A program made the position numbers and the translations under genes. Of a stretch of 64,000 nucleotides of DNA, positions 1 through 11,072 are shown in pieces; position 1 is the stretch's first letter; every line of letters starts with the position of its first letter. The notes beneath the pieces were generated by a model. That model worked only from the letters and a program-made list of their open reading frames with translations, was not told where the DNA came from and searched no databases. Source of the stretch: Thalassia testudinum (Eukaryota > Streptophyta > Magnoliopsida > Alismatales > Hydrocharitaceae); the NCBI GenBank assembly GCA_037157565.1, contig JAZHRO010000013.1, forward strand, positions 38,692,501 to 38,756,500, written 5' to 3'.

Positions 1-179
1 CGCAGGGAGGAAGCGTTGCAGGTAGATCAAGCCCCGATGAAGGCTCATGCAACCTCCGGTGGCGGTGGTAGTCACCGATAAGGAAGCAGAAGGAAGATCT
101 AGGGTTTTAGTGGAGGTTTTGGGGCTAGGAATTTGGTGGGATACCCAAACACCGATCTAAGACTGCTGCTCTGATTCTA
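1..179 (-). mobile_element. Copia-1 5' leader fragment
   Basis: Untranslated leader of a minus-strand copia element cut by the left edge. Next to the LTR at 180 lies a degraded primer-binding site: the complement reads TAGAATCAGAGCAG, close to the initiator-Met site TGGTATCAGAGC used by most plant copia elements. No gag or pol is visible in this short piece. Confidence 0.6.
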
Positions 180-315
180 TGTTAGGTTGAAAATGACATG
201 ATTCTCATTAAAATAACCCTATGGCCCTTTATATAAAGAGGCACCCAAAGGGAAAGATTACAAGAATGTCCCTATGAAAAATAATGTAATACAAAATAGG
301 ACATATAACTCAACA
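180..315 (-). repeat. Copia-1 5' LTR (136 bp)
   Basis: Read on the minus strand this begins TGTTGAG and ends CCTAACA, the TG...CA form of a copia LTR, and it abuts the primer site on its left. It has the same length as, and clear similarity to, the plus-strand LTR at 509-644, so both belong to one family in opposite orientation. It directly joins a broken RNase H frame at 316, as expected if Copia-1 inserted into Copia-2. Confidence 0.65.
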
Positions 316-501
316 AGGACAAAGCACATAGAGATGGATTGTCACTTTATCAGAGATGCTATCACCACTTGTAAGATCGTTACGCCATATTTTGCTACTA
401 AAGATCAGGTTGCAGATGCATTTATCAAAACACTTCCCAAGAAACGTCTTATGCTTTTGTGTTCCAAGCTGAGCATGCTTGATGTCTATGCTCCAGCTTG
501 A
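316..501 (+). pseudogene. Copia-2 pol C-terminus (RNase H end)
   Basis: About 60 residues of the end of a copia polyprotein. It contains RTKHIEMDCHFIRDA, then QVADAFIKTLPKK and the usual C-terminal SKLSMLDVYAP before the stop. This is the distal RNase H region, which removes the RNA template during reverse transcription. Everything upstream is missing: the frame is cut at 316 by the LTR of Copia-1. A purine-rich tract (GAGGGGAAG) follows the stop and primes plus-strand synthesis just before the LTR. Family assignment is firm; the piece is not functional. Confidence 0.85.
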
Positions 502-508
502 GGGGAAG

Positions 509-644
509 TGTTAAGTTGTATGTCCCAGATTTTGTTTTACGTTATTTTTTGTTAAAGACATTTTTGTAACTTCACCCTTGAGTGCCTCTCTACATAAGGG
601 GTCCTAAGGTTATTCTAATAAAGGCGTGACATTACAACCTAACA
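509..644 (+). repeat. Copia-2 3' LTR (136 bp)
   Basis: Starts TGTTAAG right after the polypurine tract and ends CCTAACA. Same length as the inverted LTR at 180-315, with roughly three quarters of positions alike by eye. Confidence 0.75.
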
Positions 645-690
645 TAAAACAACCCGCACAAAGTTTTAAGCGGTTTGCCTCCAAAACCTA

Positions 691-1094
691 GTGGTGTTAA
701 AGAAGTCAGCTTTGAAAGGAAGAGAAATGTTTGACATACTAGTTAGAAAAGATGCAAAGCAACCATCTAAATTAGATATTAGTATATACTTAAGTCGTTA
801 TGCTATTGAAAATGAGAATGATCAGGGTAGCCTTGATGTTTTAGAATGGTGGAGGTTGAACTCTATCAAGTATTATTTCTTGTCCAAGATGACTTGTGAT
901 ATTTTGAGCATTTTCGTCACTACGTGGCTTCAAAGTCGGCTTTTAGTGTTGGAGGTCATGGTTTGGATCCACATAGAAGTTCTTTAGCTCTAAAAACTGT
1001 CAAAGCATTAGTTTGTGCAGAAAATTGGATTAGAGAGAATGAAAGACATTCCCAATCCAACCATAAGTCTTTTCATTACGTTTTGAATTTCTAA
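691..1094 (+). pseudogene. hAT transposase C-terminal dimerisation domain, frameshifted
   Basis: Matches the C-terminal dimerisation (hATC) domain of plant hAT transposases of the RICESLEEPER/Ac type. The sequence SKLDISIYLSRY is followed by DVLEWWRLNSIKYY and LSKMTCDILSI, the characteristic W-W-x-x-N block. Near 930 the frame shifts by one; the following frame reads SAFSVGGHGLDPHRSSL and then ALVCAENWI, the usual end of the domain. The BED zinc finger and catalytic core are absent, the left side being cut by copia sequence. This is a dead remnant; the domain would have held transposase subunits together. Confidence 0.85.
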
Positions 1095-2372
1095 ATAATC
1101 AAAGAGCTTCATCTTTGGATTGTTATTAAATTTTGTATTAGGAGATTACTTAGAAGAAGAGTAGCATATTTCTTTTCCTAGTGAATTGAAATCTTCTATT
1201 TAAAGTCCGATTTAAGGCATTAAACCACAAGATTCTTTTCTCAATGTTTAACTTTCATTAATGCGTATGATATTTCAGGGAGATTATTTCAATGAAAAAG
1301 AGTTGCATATTTCTTTTCTAGTGAATTGGAATCTTTTATTTGAGATATGATTTGATGTACTAAACCACAATCTATAAAAAAAAATTGACTTTTCTTTTCT
1401 CAATGTTTGATACAAGGCTATAAAGAAGTGATTTATTGATCAATGATCTTTTATCCAATGTGGTTTTAAACAAACATTTGTGGGATCCTTTCTTTTTTTG
1501 TGATCTTCTACCTAATGTGGTGCTATGCAAACTTTGTATTTGTTAATTGATTTAGAAACTTGTTTATAATTAGAATCATATAGTTGTTATGGATATTACT
1601 ACTATGTGATTTTTTTTTGTGTGTAGGCTGAAACCATGTCCTAATGTGTTTGTTTTTCATTTATTATTTAAAATTATATGGTATTTGTTTATTTTACAAG
1701 ATAAGTTAATGTAGGTGAAAGTTTACTTTATCTATTGGATATCATTATACTGGCTTTATAACTCCATACAAGACAATTCTCCTCCCAAAATAGATATAAA
1801 GGTATATGTTGAATATTTTGATTTCTTTCCTCACTTTTCATCTAAAGATGTTCTTGAAATGTTTACGATTTTTCTTTTTATTACAGATTTTATCAACAAA
1901 TGTGAATTTTTCAATAAGTTACTTCAAATTTAGCATGTTCTATGCCATCCATGATACATGCATTGACTTGTGACTTAAGAGGTATTTTTTCTTATTTATA
2001 TTTTTTCTTGTGAGAAACATGCCTTGAGATGTTTACGATATAATTTGTATATTTTTGAATTTTGTACTCCATGTTTTATTTTTTTTAATTATGATTTATC
2101 ATGCTTACATTTATAACAAAACATTACACTTTAAAGGAATCATAAACAAACCTTTAAACGAACCCCTAAACGAATCAAAACTTTACACTTAACGACCCTA
2201 AATGAATCAAAACTTTACACTTAAACAAATCGAACTGAACCTTAGATAACAAAAACAAACCAAATAGAGCCCCACCCTTATTTTTTCTTACCAATATCGA
2301 ACCTTGAAAATTTGTTATCAAATCAAACTGAATCTAGGTAGATTCACTCAGGTTCAATTCTTTTACACCCAT
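1095..2372 (+). mobile_element. 3' non-coding arm of the hAT element
   Basis: AT-rich, gene-free stretch after the hAT coding remnant. From about 2120 it has short repeats of the type CAAAACTTTACACTTAA. It ends near 2372; on the minus strand the end reads TATGGGTGTAAAAG, like the GGGTGTAA termini of plant hAT elements. No partner inverted repeat is visible because the left half is gone. The short open frame at 1715-1933 has no recognisable content. Confidence 0.5.
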
Positions 2373-2695
2373 ACCACGAGGCTGCAGGCAGCACTAATAG
2401 GTTGCAATGCAGCTATTGCGCGTAGTTGAGAAACGAGCAAAGGTGACGACACCGATGGAGAGAGAAGGAAGGGGTGCAATGGAGGATGTGGAAGGCCTAG
2501 GTTTCGATGTGATACCAAGCGTCAGCCTAAGACTATTGCTCTGATACCATATTGGGAAAAGAGAGTTGTCTTATTTCAAAAATGTTAGGGACTCTTATAT
2601 AGAGAGACCTGTTGAGTAAATTACAAAGTCATCCTTACAAAATAACATCAAATAAGAAAATAAGAGAAATAAGAAACAATTAATAACTCCGAACA
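2373..2695 (-). mobile_element. Copia-3 leader and 5' LTR remnant
   Basis: An exact TGGTATCAGAGC (minus strand) ends at 2549, next to a presumed LTR at 2550-2695 that begins TGTTCGGAG on the minus strand. 2373-2549 is leader. There is no internal coding sequence, so this is an orphan 5' end; its left border coincides with the hAT terminus. Confidence 0.6.
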
Positions 2696-3050
2696 AAAGT
2701 ATTTAATGGTGCAAACGAGTTTACAAAACATTACATCATACCTACTGCAGATGGATGAATGAGAATAATTTTTATTGAGAAATTCAAATTAGTTGAATCT
2801 TTGCAAGAAAGGATATATTTAAGAATATTGCTGGGAATTTCAATCCGTTTAAGTGATCGAAATTTCATCCCTAGTTAACATAAACTTTGGTCCCACGATG
2901 AACTTGGCTTCATCAAACATATGCATAGAGTAGAAATTCTGGTGGCCTCAGCAAGGTAAGCCTCCAAGTACTGACAAAGACAGAAATGCCATAAGGAAAA
3001 GATTTTAGATGCATCAGTAGATTTGACAACCAGATAGGGGTACCATACAC
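2696..3050. other. Non-transposon segment with one exon-like stretch
   Basis: No repeat family recognised. On the minus strand a pyrimidine-rich acceptor (ending TTTGTCAG) precedes an open stretch from 2970 downward that reads YLEAYLAEATRISTL. It could be another exon of the host gene inferred elsewhere, but no donor or phase supports this. Confidence 0.2.
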
Positions 3051-3207
3051 TATTAACTCCTATGATCTAGTTACTTATGTTCTTTACTTACTTCCTGAGT
3101 GGTTGTATTTTTTTATTTCCTTAAGGATATCTCATATAATTTTTCCACCTCTATATATTAAAAGGTTAGGTTATGGAATAAAGCACTTGGTTCATTTGTT
3201 CTAATTT
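3051..3207 (+). repeat. Copia-4 5' LTR
   Basis: Shares long blocks with 13548-13966, such as ATCTAGTTAC, GAGTGGTTGTATTTT, AGGATATCTCAT and AAAGCACTTGGTTCATTTG. A degraded primer site (ATTAGAGAAGTGG) follows. The first bases are TATTAACTCC where the 3' LTR has TGTTAGCTCC. Confidence 0.75.
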
Positions 3208-3869
3208 AATATTAGAGAAGTGGTCCTAGATCGGTGCTTGTACCCAACTTAATTCTCATACCCCCTTTCCTCTCCACTAAAAAAAAACCCAAACCCTAGC
3301 AAGGTTCTCAAGCAGGTGCCGCCACCACCACCACCAACCTTCCTCGGCCAGTCATTAGACAACCGATCAACCCTTCTCGCATCGAGGAACCCCACGCTAC
3401 ATCATTGCCCCTACCTAGCACTACAACATCCCTTTCTTTACATTTGAACGGCACAGCAACACCACCTAGCGCAACCCCAGCCTTGCCCAACGCTACAGGA
3501 CTACCCAACACTACCTAAAGCTATACAGCACCACCACCATGTCCCTAAGGTATCGCCTTATCTCACCGTTGCCAGATCTCAACGCCACCTAATCCTAGCA
3601 CCACCTGAAGGAAGCTACACCATCATCTAGTGCAACCTTTGAGTTGATTCCAATGCACCTCTGATCCCAGCGCTATAGGCATTCATCATAATCCTTGGGT
3701 TGTAACACTACATCTCTGAAGCTGCAACAGGGATCTTTGGCCTTGTTTGATCCATGTTTGGTTACCACAACACCAACAAGGATTGACTTTTGATTTCAAT
3801 TAGTCCTTGATGGTCAAATTTTGCTCTTTAACAGTAAGAAAAATTTGTTTACAGTCTAATTGAAGCAAG
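3208..3869 (+). other. Copia-4 leader
   Basis: Untranslated leader between primer site and gag, rich in CCACCA/CACCAC triplets around 3318-3340 and 3530-3545. No convincing gene on either strand; the open minus frame at 3308-3511 is a by-product of this composition. Confidence 0.55.
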
Positions 3870-4890
3870 ATGGCGTCTAAGAGTTCATCTAAGGTGACAT
3901 CAAAGCAAGTTACGAAAAATGAAGGGAACAAGAGCCCCTTTTTTGGTCCCACGATGAAGTTGGATGAGACCAACTATTCCCGATGGTCACAAACATTTCT
4001 GATGAGAGTAGAAGATTGCGACAAGGAGCATGCTTTGCTTCAACTAGAACCACAAGACAAGATCGGGAAGAATACTTCCTAGAAGAAAGACAATGCCATG
4101 ATCCATGTATGGATCATGAATTCGGTGATCCCTAGGATTGGGGATGAGATCATATATTATCGAACTGCAAAGGAGATGTGGGAGAGCTTACGAGACATAC
4201 TCCCACGAGAAGAATACTAGCCTGGTGTTTCAGATATACAGCAAGCTATCTTAGCTTCGTCAAAAGGGTCACACGTTGTCCCAGTACTACTAACCTTGAA
4301 GGGGCTTCTAGAGAAGTTCAATGCATTTAGACCAGTGTGCACATGCACCCCTCAGAGGGCCTATCGCAAGGAAGCTGCAATCCTTCAATTCCTGGCTGAT
4401 CTTGGACCAGACTATGTGGTAGCTCACTCTCAGCTTCTTACTTTGTCAGAGCTTCTCACCTTAGAAGTGTACAGTAGAACGAGTAAGATTTCCGCCACTC
4501 CTACTGCTACTGAGCCTGCTAGTCAGACCTCAGCCCTTACTGCTACTCAGGGCGGTGGTCGAGGTGCTCCAGTTACATGAGGTAGAAGTCGAGGTCATGA
4601 ACCCATTGTGAGAGGACTAACTTGCACATACTGTAGGAAGTTAGAACATATGAAGAATAACTGTTGAACCAAGTATAGTCGCCCTCCTATGGCCAATCAA
4701 GCTATGACCACCACAAAGCAAACCACTAATGTTGTATCTATGCCTAAGGTCAATTATGACGAGCTCCTTCAACACCTTACTCAGTTGTCACATGAGGCAT
4801 CATCCACTTTAAAGATTGCAACTTTTACCTCATCCTCAGGTATCTTGTTTACTCTCTCTACTTATGTTGATGCTCCATGTGATACAACCT
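3870..4890 (+). pseudogene. Copia-4 gag
   Basis: Capsid-like gag of a copia element. It starts MASKSSSKVTSK and continues FFGPTMKLDETNYSRW and FLMRVEDCDKEHALL, the normal N-terminal gag motif in which LDETNYxxW is conserved. The frame is interrupted after IGKNTS by TAG at 4081 and again before the zinc knuckle. The knuckle is still visible at about 4623-4664 as CTYCRKLEHMKNNC (Cx2Cx4Hx4C), with a TGA immediately after the last cysteine. Gag would package element RNA in cytoplasmic particles; this copy cannot make a full-length product. Confidence 0.85.
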
Positions 4891-6295
4891 AGATATGAAT
4901 TGGCTAGTTGATTTGTTTTCGCTATATTAGGCCCATTCCTCCAAGGAAAACAGTGCAGGTGGCAGATGGAAGACACTCCAAAGTTGCTAGATAGGGGGAG
5001 GCATTAATTACCCCCAATATGAGATTGGCAGATATCCTTGTGCCTAATTTTCCTATTGGCTTGTTATCTGTCAGGAGAATAATAAAGGAGCTTAATCGTC
5101 ACGCCATATGTGACGCCACTACTTGTACTTTTTAGGACATCTTGACAGGAAGGACGATTGGTGGCGACCATAAAGAAGGGCGGTATAGTGCCTGTTCCAA
5201 TCTCCTGTTGCTACTACTTGCCATGGCGGTGTCACGTTTATCACTAGGTCTCTAGGCTCCGTCAGGTTATATGCCATATCTCTCCATCTGCTACCATTAC
5301 CTGTGATGCTTGTCAACTGGGCAAGCATCACTGGAGTGTTTTTTTCCAGTAGTTAGAGTCCTTGGTCTACTAAATTGTTCCAATTGGTTCATACCGATGT
5401 ATAAGGCCCAAGTCATATTCATGATCAACTTGGTCACTGTCATTATCTAATACTTGTTGATAGCTTTTCTCCTTTGTCTTGGATATTTCTATCAAAGAAT
5501 GATACTAATTTGGAATAATTTGTTATCAAAATAAAGAACCAGTTTAGTATATATGTCAAATATGTCTGTTCTAATAATGCTCTCGAGTTTTGTACCTAGT
5601 GTTTGTCTACTTTTTGTAAGTCTTATGCTATTATTCATCAAACAACTTGCCCTCATACCTCCCAGCAACATGAGATAGCTGAGAGGAACCACAGACACAT
5701 CCTTAATGTAGCACATACTTTACTTATTCATCATAGTGTTCCCTCTCTCTAATAGAGAGATGTTGTACTCATGACTGTTACTTGATTAATACAATGCCCT
5801 CTTGTTACTTGTGATCAAATTTCCTTACAAGTCCTTTACGCAGTAGGTAATTTATTTCATGTTTCCCTTCGGGTATTTGGGTGTATTGCTTTTACTCATA
5901 TTCTTACTCCTAGTCATGATAAGCTTGCTCCGAAAACTGTCCAATGTATCTTTTGGGATATTCTTGCACTCAGAAGAGATATAAATGTTATGATCCTCTT
6001 ACACGGAGACTATATGAGTGCTAATATTACCTTCCACAAGTCTATCCCTTACTTCCCTATTGTAGGGAGAAGTTTTCCATAAAGGCTACCGACGTACCTA
6101 TGCGCATTCCTCTTATACCCTTGGACTTGGAGGCCATCCCAACCGCTGAGCCACCACCCTCTGAGCCTGAGCAGTTTCATAAGCCCCTATCACCTATAGG
6201 CTTTCCTATTACTTACAGGAGACCCCCCTCTTCAGCGGCAACTCCTCAGGTGAGCACGGGTGATTTAAAGACTAATAATATTTTGGCTAGCGATG
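4891..6295 (+). pseudogene. Copia-4 protease, GAG-pre-integrase and integrase remnants
   Basis: Fragmentary frames continue the polyprotein. 4890-5040 holds protease-like pieces, and 5040-5340 the zinc-binding GAG-pre-integrase segment ending in a CQLG-like block (VMLVNWASITG in the surviving frame). 5380-5770 corresponds to the integrase core and 5770-6290 to its C-terminal tail. Stops and frameshifts occur roughly every 50-70 codons, so no catalytic triad can be read in one frame. Order and spacing are those of copia pol. Confidence 0.65.
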
Positions 6296-7000
6296 TTGGG
6301 ATGAACATTGGGCTGAGTCGGCCCAGCTCAACCCAAGGCCCAACCCATGTATCCCATTTAGGGGCTACCCAATTACATCAATGTATATCATATATGTATA
6401 TATATTCATACTGTATCTCAAAATATATATCATATATGCATCATACGTTAAATACTAAATAAACATGGACTAGTCTTGTTATTTTCCACCAAAAACCTTA
6501 AAACCCTTGTGTTCTCAACAACTGCAAGTTATGTAATCCTGCAATCTCATCCGAACTAAATATGAACCATTAACTTCTTTCCATAGAAAAGTGACATCCG
6601 AGCTCGAACTAAATACGAACATATAAGATGAGCACTTTTACTTTTTCATGTAATTTCCCCCCACTTGATTACATTTAGTTGGCTTGTCATATGCTATACA
6701 TGTAGATATTCAACCCAAAAAATTCCAATGCAAGCAATTGAATCATTTTAGTTGTACATGTACCTACGAAAACTCAAAGATCTTTTAATTTACACAAAAG
6801 ATAAATATAATAACACTATCATTTACATAACTAAAAATAATAATTATCCTTTATAAGTCTTTTACTTGTACTAAATGATAAATGAGCTAGCCCAACCCAA
6901 CCAAAGCACATTTTTTCAGGATTGGGCCCAAAAATTTATTTTGGGCTAAGCCTTAGGCCAAACTGAGCCCAACCCACAAGGGTCCCAATGCTCATCCCTA
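6296..7000. mobile_element. hAT-type MITE (705 bp) in Copia-4
   Basis: Ends form imperfect inverted repeats: the left starts TTGGGATGAACATTGGG and the right, read inward on the minus strand, starts TAGGGATGAGCATTGGG. TAGGGATGA is the classic hAT/Ac-type terminus. GGGCTGAG, GGCCCAGC and GCCCAACCC blocks lie just inside both ends. The core is AT-rich and non-coding. No exact 8-bp target duplication remains (TAGCGATG on the left, GATACAAG on the right). Confidence 0.7.
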
Positions 7001-7009
7001 GATACAAGG

Positions 7010-7698
7010 CAACTTTAGGTTGATGATGACACTCCACCTAGTTCCTCAACACAAATTACTGATCTTCTGATTGCCATTCGAAAGGTGCCGCGTGGTTGTC
7101 CTAGATACCACATCTCTAGTCTTGTATCTTCAGAGTTTTCGGGGAGTACATTTGCTAAGTTTTGCAGTGCCTTGTCCACTACATAGATTACTTCCTCTCA
7201 CCAGCAAACCATGCTTGATCCAAAGTGACGACAGGTCATGGAGGATGAGATGGTTATACTCCAGACACGTGACACGTGGGTCCATGGGAACTTGTAGATT
7301 TCCCGACGGAGCATCAGTTGTGGAGTGTTGATGGGTCTTTACCATCAAGTACTACCCTAACAGAACAATTGCTAGGCATAAGGCCCACCATGTAGTAAAG
7401 AGGTTTACGCAAACCTATGGCATAGACTTCTTTGATATTTTTTCCCCTACGACCAAACTCCTGACTGTACGTATTCTCATTTCTGTAGTTGTTCAGAAGG
7501 ACTGGCCTCTTCATCAGCTGGATGTGAAGAATGCATTCCTCTATGGTGAGAAGGTATACATTTTTTTTTATTAAAAGGATGTGTACATGCAACATCCACC
7601 AGGTTATGAGGCCCTAGGGGTGTATTCCATGATTTGTAGATTACAAAAGGCTATACATGACCTGAAGCAAAACTCCAGAGCTTTGATTCCAGAACCTC
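7010..7698 (+). pseudogene. Copia-4 reverse transcriptase, N-terminal part
   Basis: Start of the copia RT domain. After an acidic/serine linker (DDDTPPSSSTQITDLLIAIRK) come fragments matching the conserved W/K-rich opening, then the block that normally reads KARLVAKGY...DYFDTFSP (here about 7380-7460), then [17 protein letters not shown] coding around 7503-7550 across shifted frames. Several stops and frameshifts are present. The domain stops at 7698, where the Harbinger element entered, and resumes at 12558. Confidence 0.75.
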
Positions 7699-7701
7699 TT
7701 A
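7699..7701. repeat. Left TTA target-site duplication of the Harbinger element
   Basis: TTA here and at 12555-12557 flank the element. Three-base TTA/TWA duplications are diagnostic of PIF/Harbinger insertion. The flanking copia coding sequence joins smoothly when the element and one TTA are ignored. Confidence 0.85.
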
Positions 7702-7917
7702 GGGCGTGCTTGTTTCGCAGGAATGGGGGTCGGAATGGAATGAAAAAGCCTCTATCGATTTCCTTCCGGAGTTTGGATGTCAAATATAGGATCGGAATCT
7801 CATTTCCATGGGTTTTTAAATTACCACAAATGCTGGATTTTTCATTCCCAAACCCCCCCTCAGATTACCCATTCAATTCCCACGTAACCGCTCTACTCTT
7901 CCATTGCACTCAGAAAC

Positions 7918-8415
7918 CGACGACCCCTGCTACAAATCCACGCTCGCGACCCCTGTGCTGCTCTCTCTGTCTCGCGACCATTGTGCTGCTCTCTCTCTCT
8001 CACGACCAGCAACCCCTGCGATAGCGCTTGTGACCCCTCCCCCACGCTCGCAACCCCCACGCCCCCTCTCTCGCGACCAGCAACCTTTTCGACAACACTT
8101 AGGAGCCCCCGACACTCGCGACCCCCACGTCCCCCCTCTCACGACCAACAACCCCTGCAACAACACGTGGGAACCCCTGACACTCGCGACCCCCACAACG
8201 ACCCCTCTTTCGCGACCCCCTTGATTATCGCGACCCCCGCGCCCCCTCTCTCACGACCGGCGACCCCCACGACGACGCCTGCAAGCCCCTCAACGCTCCT
8301 AACCCTCGTGCCCCCACTCTCGCGATCGGTGACCCCCGCGACGACGACCCCTACGCCCCCTCTTTCGCAACGACGACGCTCGCAACCCCCGACGCCTCCC
8401 GCACATCGACGAACA
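7918..8415. repeat. GC-rich degenerate minisatellite, about 68-bp period, inside the Harbinger element
   Basis: A run of CGCGACCCCC, CTCTCGCGACCAGCAACCC and CACTCGCGACCCCCAC blocks. The motif CCCCCACG[C/T]CCCC recurs at 8054 and 8122, a 68-bp spacing, and later copies are shorter and more diverged. Proline/threonine-rich open frames on both strands (7904-8526) come from this composition and are not called genes. It lies between the left terminus and the transposase, where a promoter would be expected. Confidence 0.7.
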
Positions 8416-9541
8416 AACAGACCAGTTGGCACAGAGGTAATCTGCTATACAAAACTGAATATTACTCTGGCATATTTCTCTGCCCCCTGTTGGCCCCCCC
8501 TCTTTCGCATGTTACTCTGGCCATGAATAAATACTTCATGGTGCCTTGATCCAGTCCATGGTGATTCACCAATCCCATTGCCTAAAACATCCACGGGGAT
8601 TATCATTTACCTTGGGCAGTGGTGTAAATTTCATTTGGCTGCAACAACAATGCCTCGATTAAATGATTGTTGTTATGGGATCCCAGGAATAATCGGTCTA
8701 GCTACATTTTCAGTTAACATCTTAAGGATATTAACCACCATTTCTTTTCTTTTTCTTCTTTTTTTTTGAGAGGATTAACCACCCTTTCTTTGGTTGATCT
8801 TTTGTAGAAGAGTAGTCTCCACTGGGAAAAAGCTGGATAAATTTAGGTGCTGATGAGGCTTTCCACTATCTAAAAAAGGTCCATAATTCTCTTTATATCT
8901 CTTGTGAAGGATTAATACAACATAATTCATTGCTCAACACCCCAAAATAGTATAAAAATGAGATTTAATTATAGGAGTTAAATATTACTAGAAAGCTTAG
9001 GCTTATATAATTTGCACAGTTGATTTGGATCCGTCATGTCCAAATGCAATAAGTTATCAAGGGAAATTGTTTCAATTAGATTCAAGTTACAAATGAAACC
9101 TGAGACATTAGTCGGGCAAGAGTGTGGAAACAAAGTAATTTTTTTTCTTGTCAAGTGAAAATGAAAACAAAAAAGTGCTTAGAAGTCTTGAAAAAGAGCT
9201 TTTTGGGGAGTAAGCATATGTTATGTTAAAGTTGGGCCTCATCATAGATGTATATAATTTGGGCTCATACACCTACATCTTGAAGGTCTTGTTTCTAGCT
9301 CAACAATCACTTGATATTTCGTCAAGGTAATCTGCAACCTGTTTAATTTCTCCAGTGCAGATATTTTCCTTTTTTTCAAGAAAAAAAAATGCTCACTGAA
9401 CTGTTGTGGATGTGTGAAGCTTTTATGTGATTTGTATTCTTTTTTAGCTATTTTAATCAAGCATCTTATGCAGACAATGTTCTTTAATATTTTTTTCGAT
9501 GTAAAATTGAATTAACCTTTTCTTTTGAATACCATGTAGCT
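8416..9541. other. Harbinger 5' non-coding region
   Basis: No gene recognised. AT-rich sequence with short poly-T/poly-A runs; the short open frames at 8578-8769, 9242-9460 and 9484-9681 resemble nothing I know. It probably holds transposase promoter and leader sequence. Confidence 0.4.
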
Positions 9542-10868
9542 ATGACACGTTCACCTAATTCATTAAGGAAGAAGAAGCAACGACATATATTGATCATCAC
9601 AATAGTGTATTGGTTAAATATATTACAATTGGTAAATTTATTTCTCATTATTATGGAGGGGGTCATCCGATGGCATTGCATAAAACATCTATCGAAGAGA
9701 AATATGATTAACTTAGATTATCAACGGAGTGTATCTCTTCAAAAGTTGTTATATGACAATGACACAAGTTATGAGATGACAAGAATGAATCAACCTGCCT
9801 TCTCAAAACTTTGTGACTTGTTAAGAACTATTGACAAATTATCAGATTCTCAAAAAATGAAAGTTGACGAGTAAGTTGCTATCTTTTTATATATTATTGC
9901 TCATTATGTAAAGAATAGAATTAGCAAATTTCATTTCATACGATCTGGAGCGACGGTCATCAGATATTTCCACCGTGTGTTGAAAGTTGTTCTATGACTA
10001 TATAATGACTTATACAAGAAGCCACAACCAATTCCTGCAAATTCAATTGATGGTCGATGGAAATTGTTTAAGGTACATAATACTTGCGTAATTTTACATA
10101 GTCATCTTTAATTTTAGTAACCATCAACTTATGTCTTAGGACTACATCGGCGCTCTTAATGGAACATATATTAAAGTGATTGTTCCAGAAATAGAAAAAT
10201 CGAAGTATAGGTCAACAAAGCAGACAATTGCAATTAACGTTTTGGGTGCATGTTCACCAGATATGTAATTTATCTATGTATTATCAGGTTGGGAAGGATC
10301 TACAATAGATAGTCATATATTGAGAGATGCGTTTTCAAGAAGTAACGGACTGATTGTTCCTCGCGGTAAAGCATATAAATAAATTAGAAATCTAAAATCT
10401 TAAATTTTAATTATAGGGTAATATTATTTGGTCGACTGTGGATACATGAATGGTGAAGGTTTTCTCGCTCCCTATAGAGGACAACGATATCATTTGACTT
10501 TGTGGAGAACAAATTATCAACCAGGTACCCCTAAAGAAGTTTTTAATTTAAAGCACGCAAGAGCAAGGACTGTGATTGAGCATTGTTTTGGATTACCGAA
10601 GAAACGTTGGGCGATATTGAGGAGTCCATTTTATCGAATGAAACCTCAAAATAGAATTATTTTAACTTGTCTTCATAATTACGTAAGACGTGAGATGCAA
10701 TATGATCCAATAGAAGATGAAGTACTAGAAGTTCCAAATATGCAAATGAATGGACAATACTCAACTGATGAATCCGATGAAGACGAATCGGATTTGATAA
10801 CTATAGAACCATCAGATGCATGGATGTTATGGAGAGATAATTTAGCTAATGAAATGTTTAATTCATAA
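9542..10868 (+). pseudogene. PIF/Harbinger DDE transposase, inactivated
   Basis: DDE_Tnp_4-type transposase that cuts and joins element ends in the nucleus. Three exons are visible. Exon 1 (9542 to about 10070) contains MNQPAFSKLCDLLRT and IIAHYVKNR and ends at a donor before GTACATAAT. Exon 2 (10141 to about 10364) begins DYIGALNGTYIKV. Exon 3 (about 10417-10868) contains LVDCGYMNGEGFLAPYRG and ARTVIEHCFGLPKKRW. The canonical first catalytic Asp (GALDGTH) is Asn here, codon AAT at 10158-10160; the second Asp (VDCGY) and the Glu (VIEHCFG) remain. In-frame stops occur at 9872-9874, 9995-9997 and 10266-10268, and the exon 3 start is out of frame. Confidence 0.88.
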
Positions 10869-11072
10869 ATATAATTGAGCACATATTTTTTTATTTATTA
10901 ACCATTTTCTAAACAATCTTATTTCAAAAATTAAAATTTTCTTGTAACTCAAGAATTAAAGTTGCTTTATATTTTTTTTGTAATTTGTGAAGATTATTTT
11001 TTTCTTATATATTTGTTTTATCTGATCACATTTTGTAAATTTTTCTTAAAAGATATAAGCCAAGCAACAGAA

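Noticed and set aside
6296..7000. 8-bp target duplication for this MITE
   Set aside because: The adjacent octamers TAGCGATG and GATACAAG share too few positions to claim a duplication.
7904..8526. Overlapping proline/threonine- and glycine/valine-rich open frames on both strands
   Set aside because: They read the same GC-rich minisatellite in different frames; no domain and no start context.
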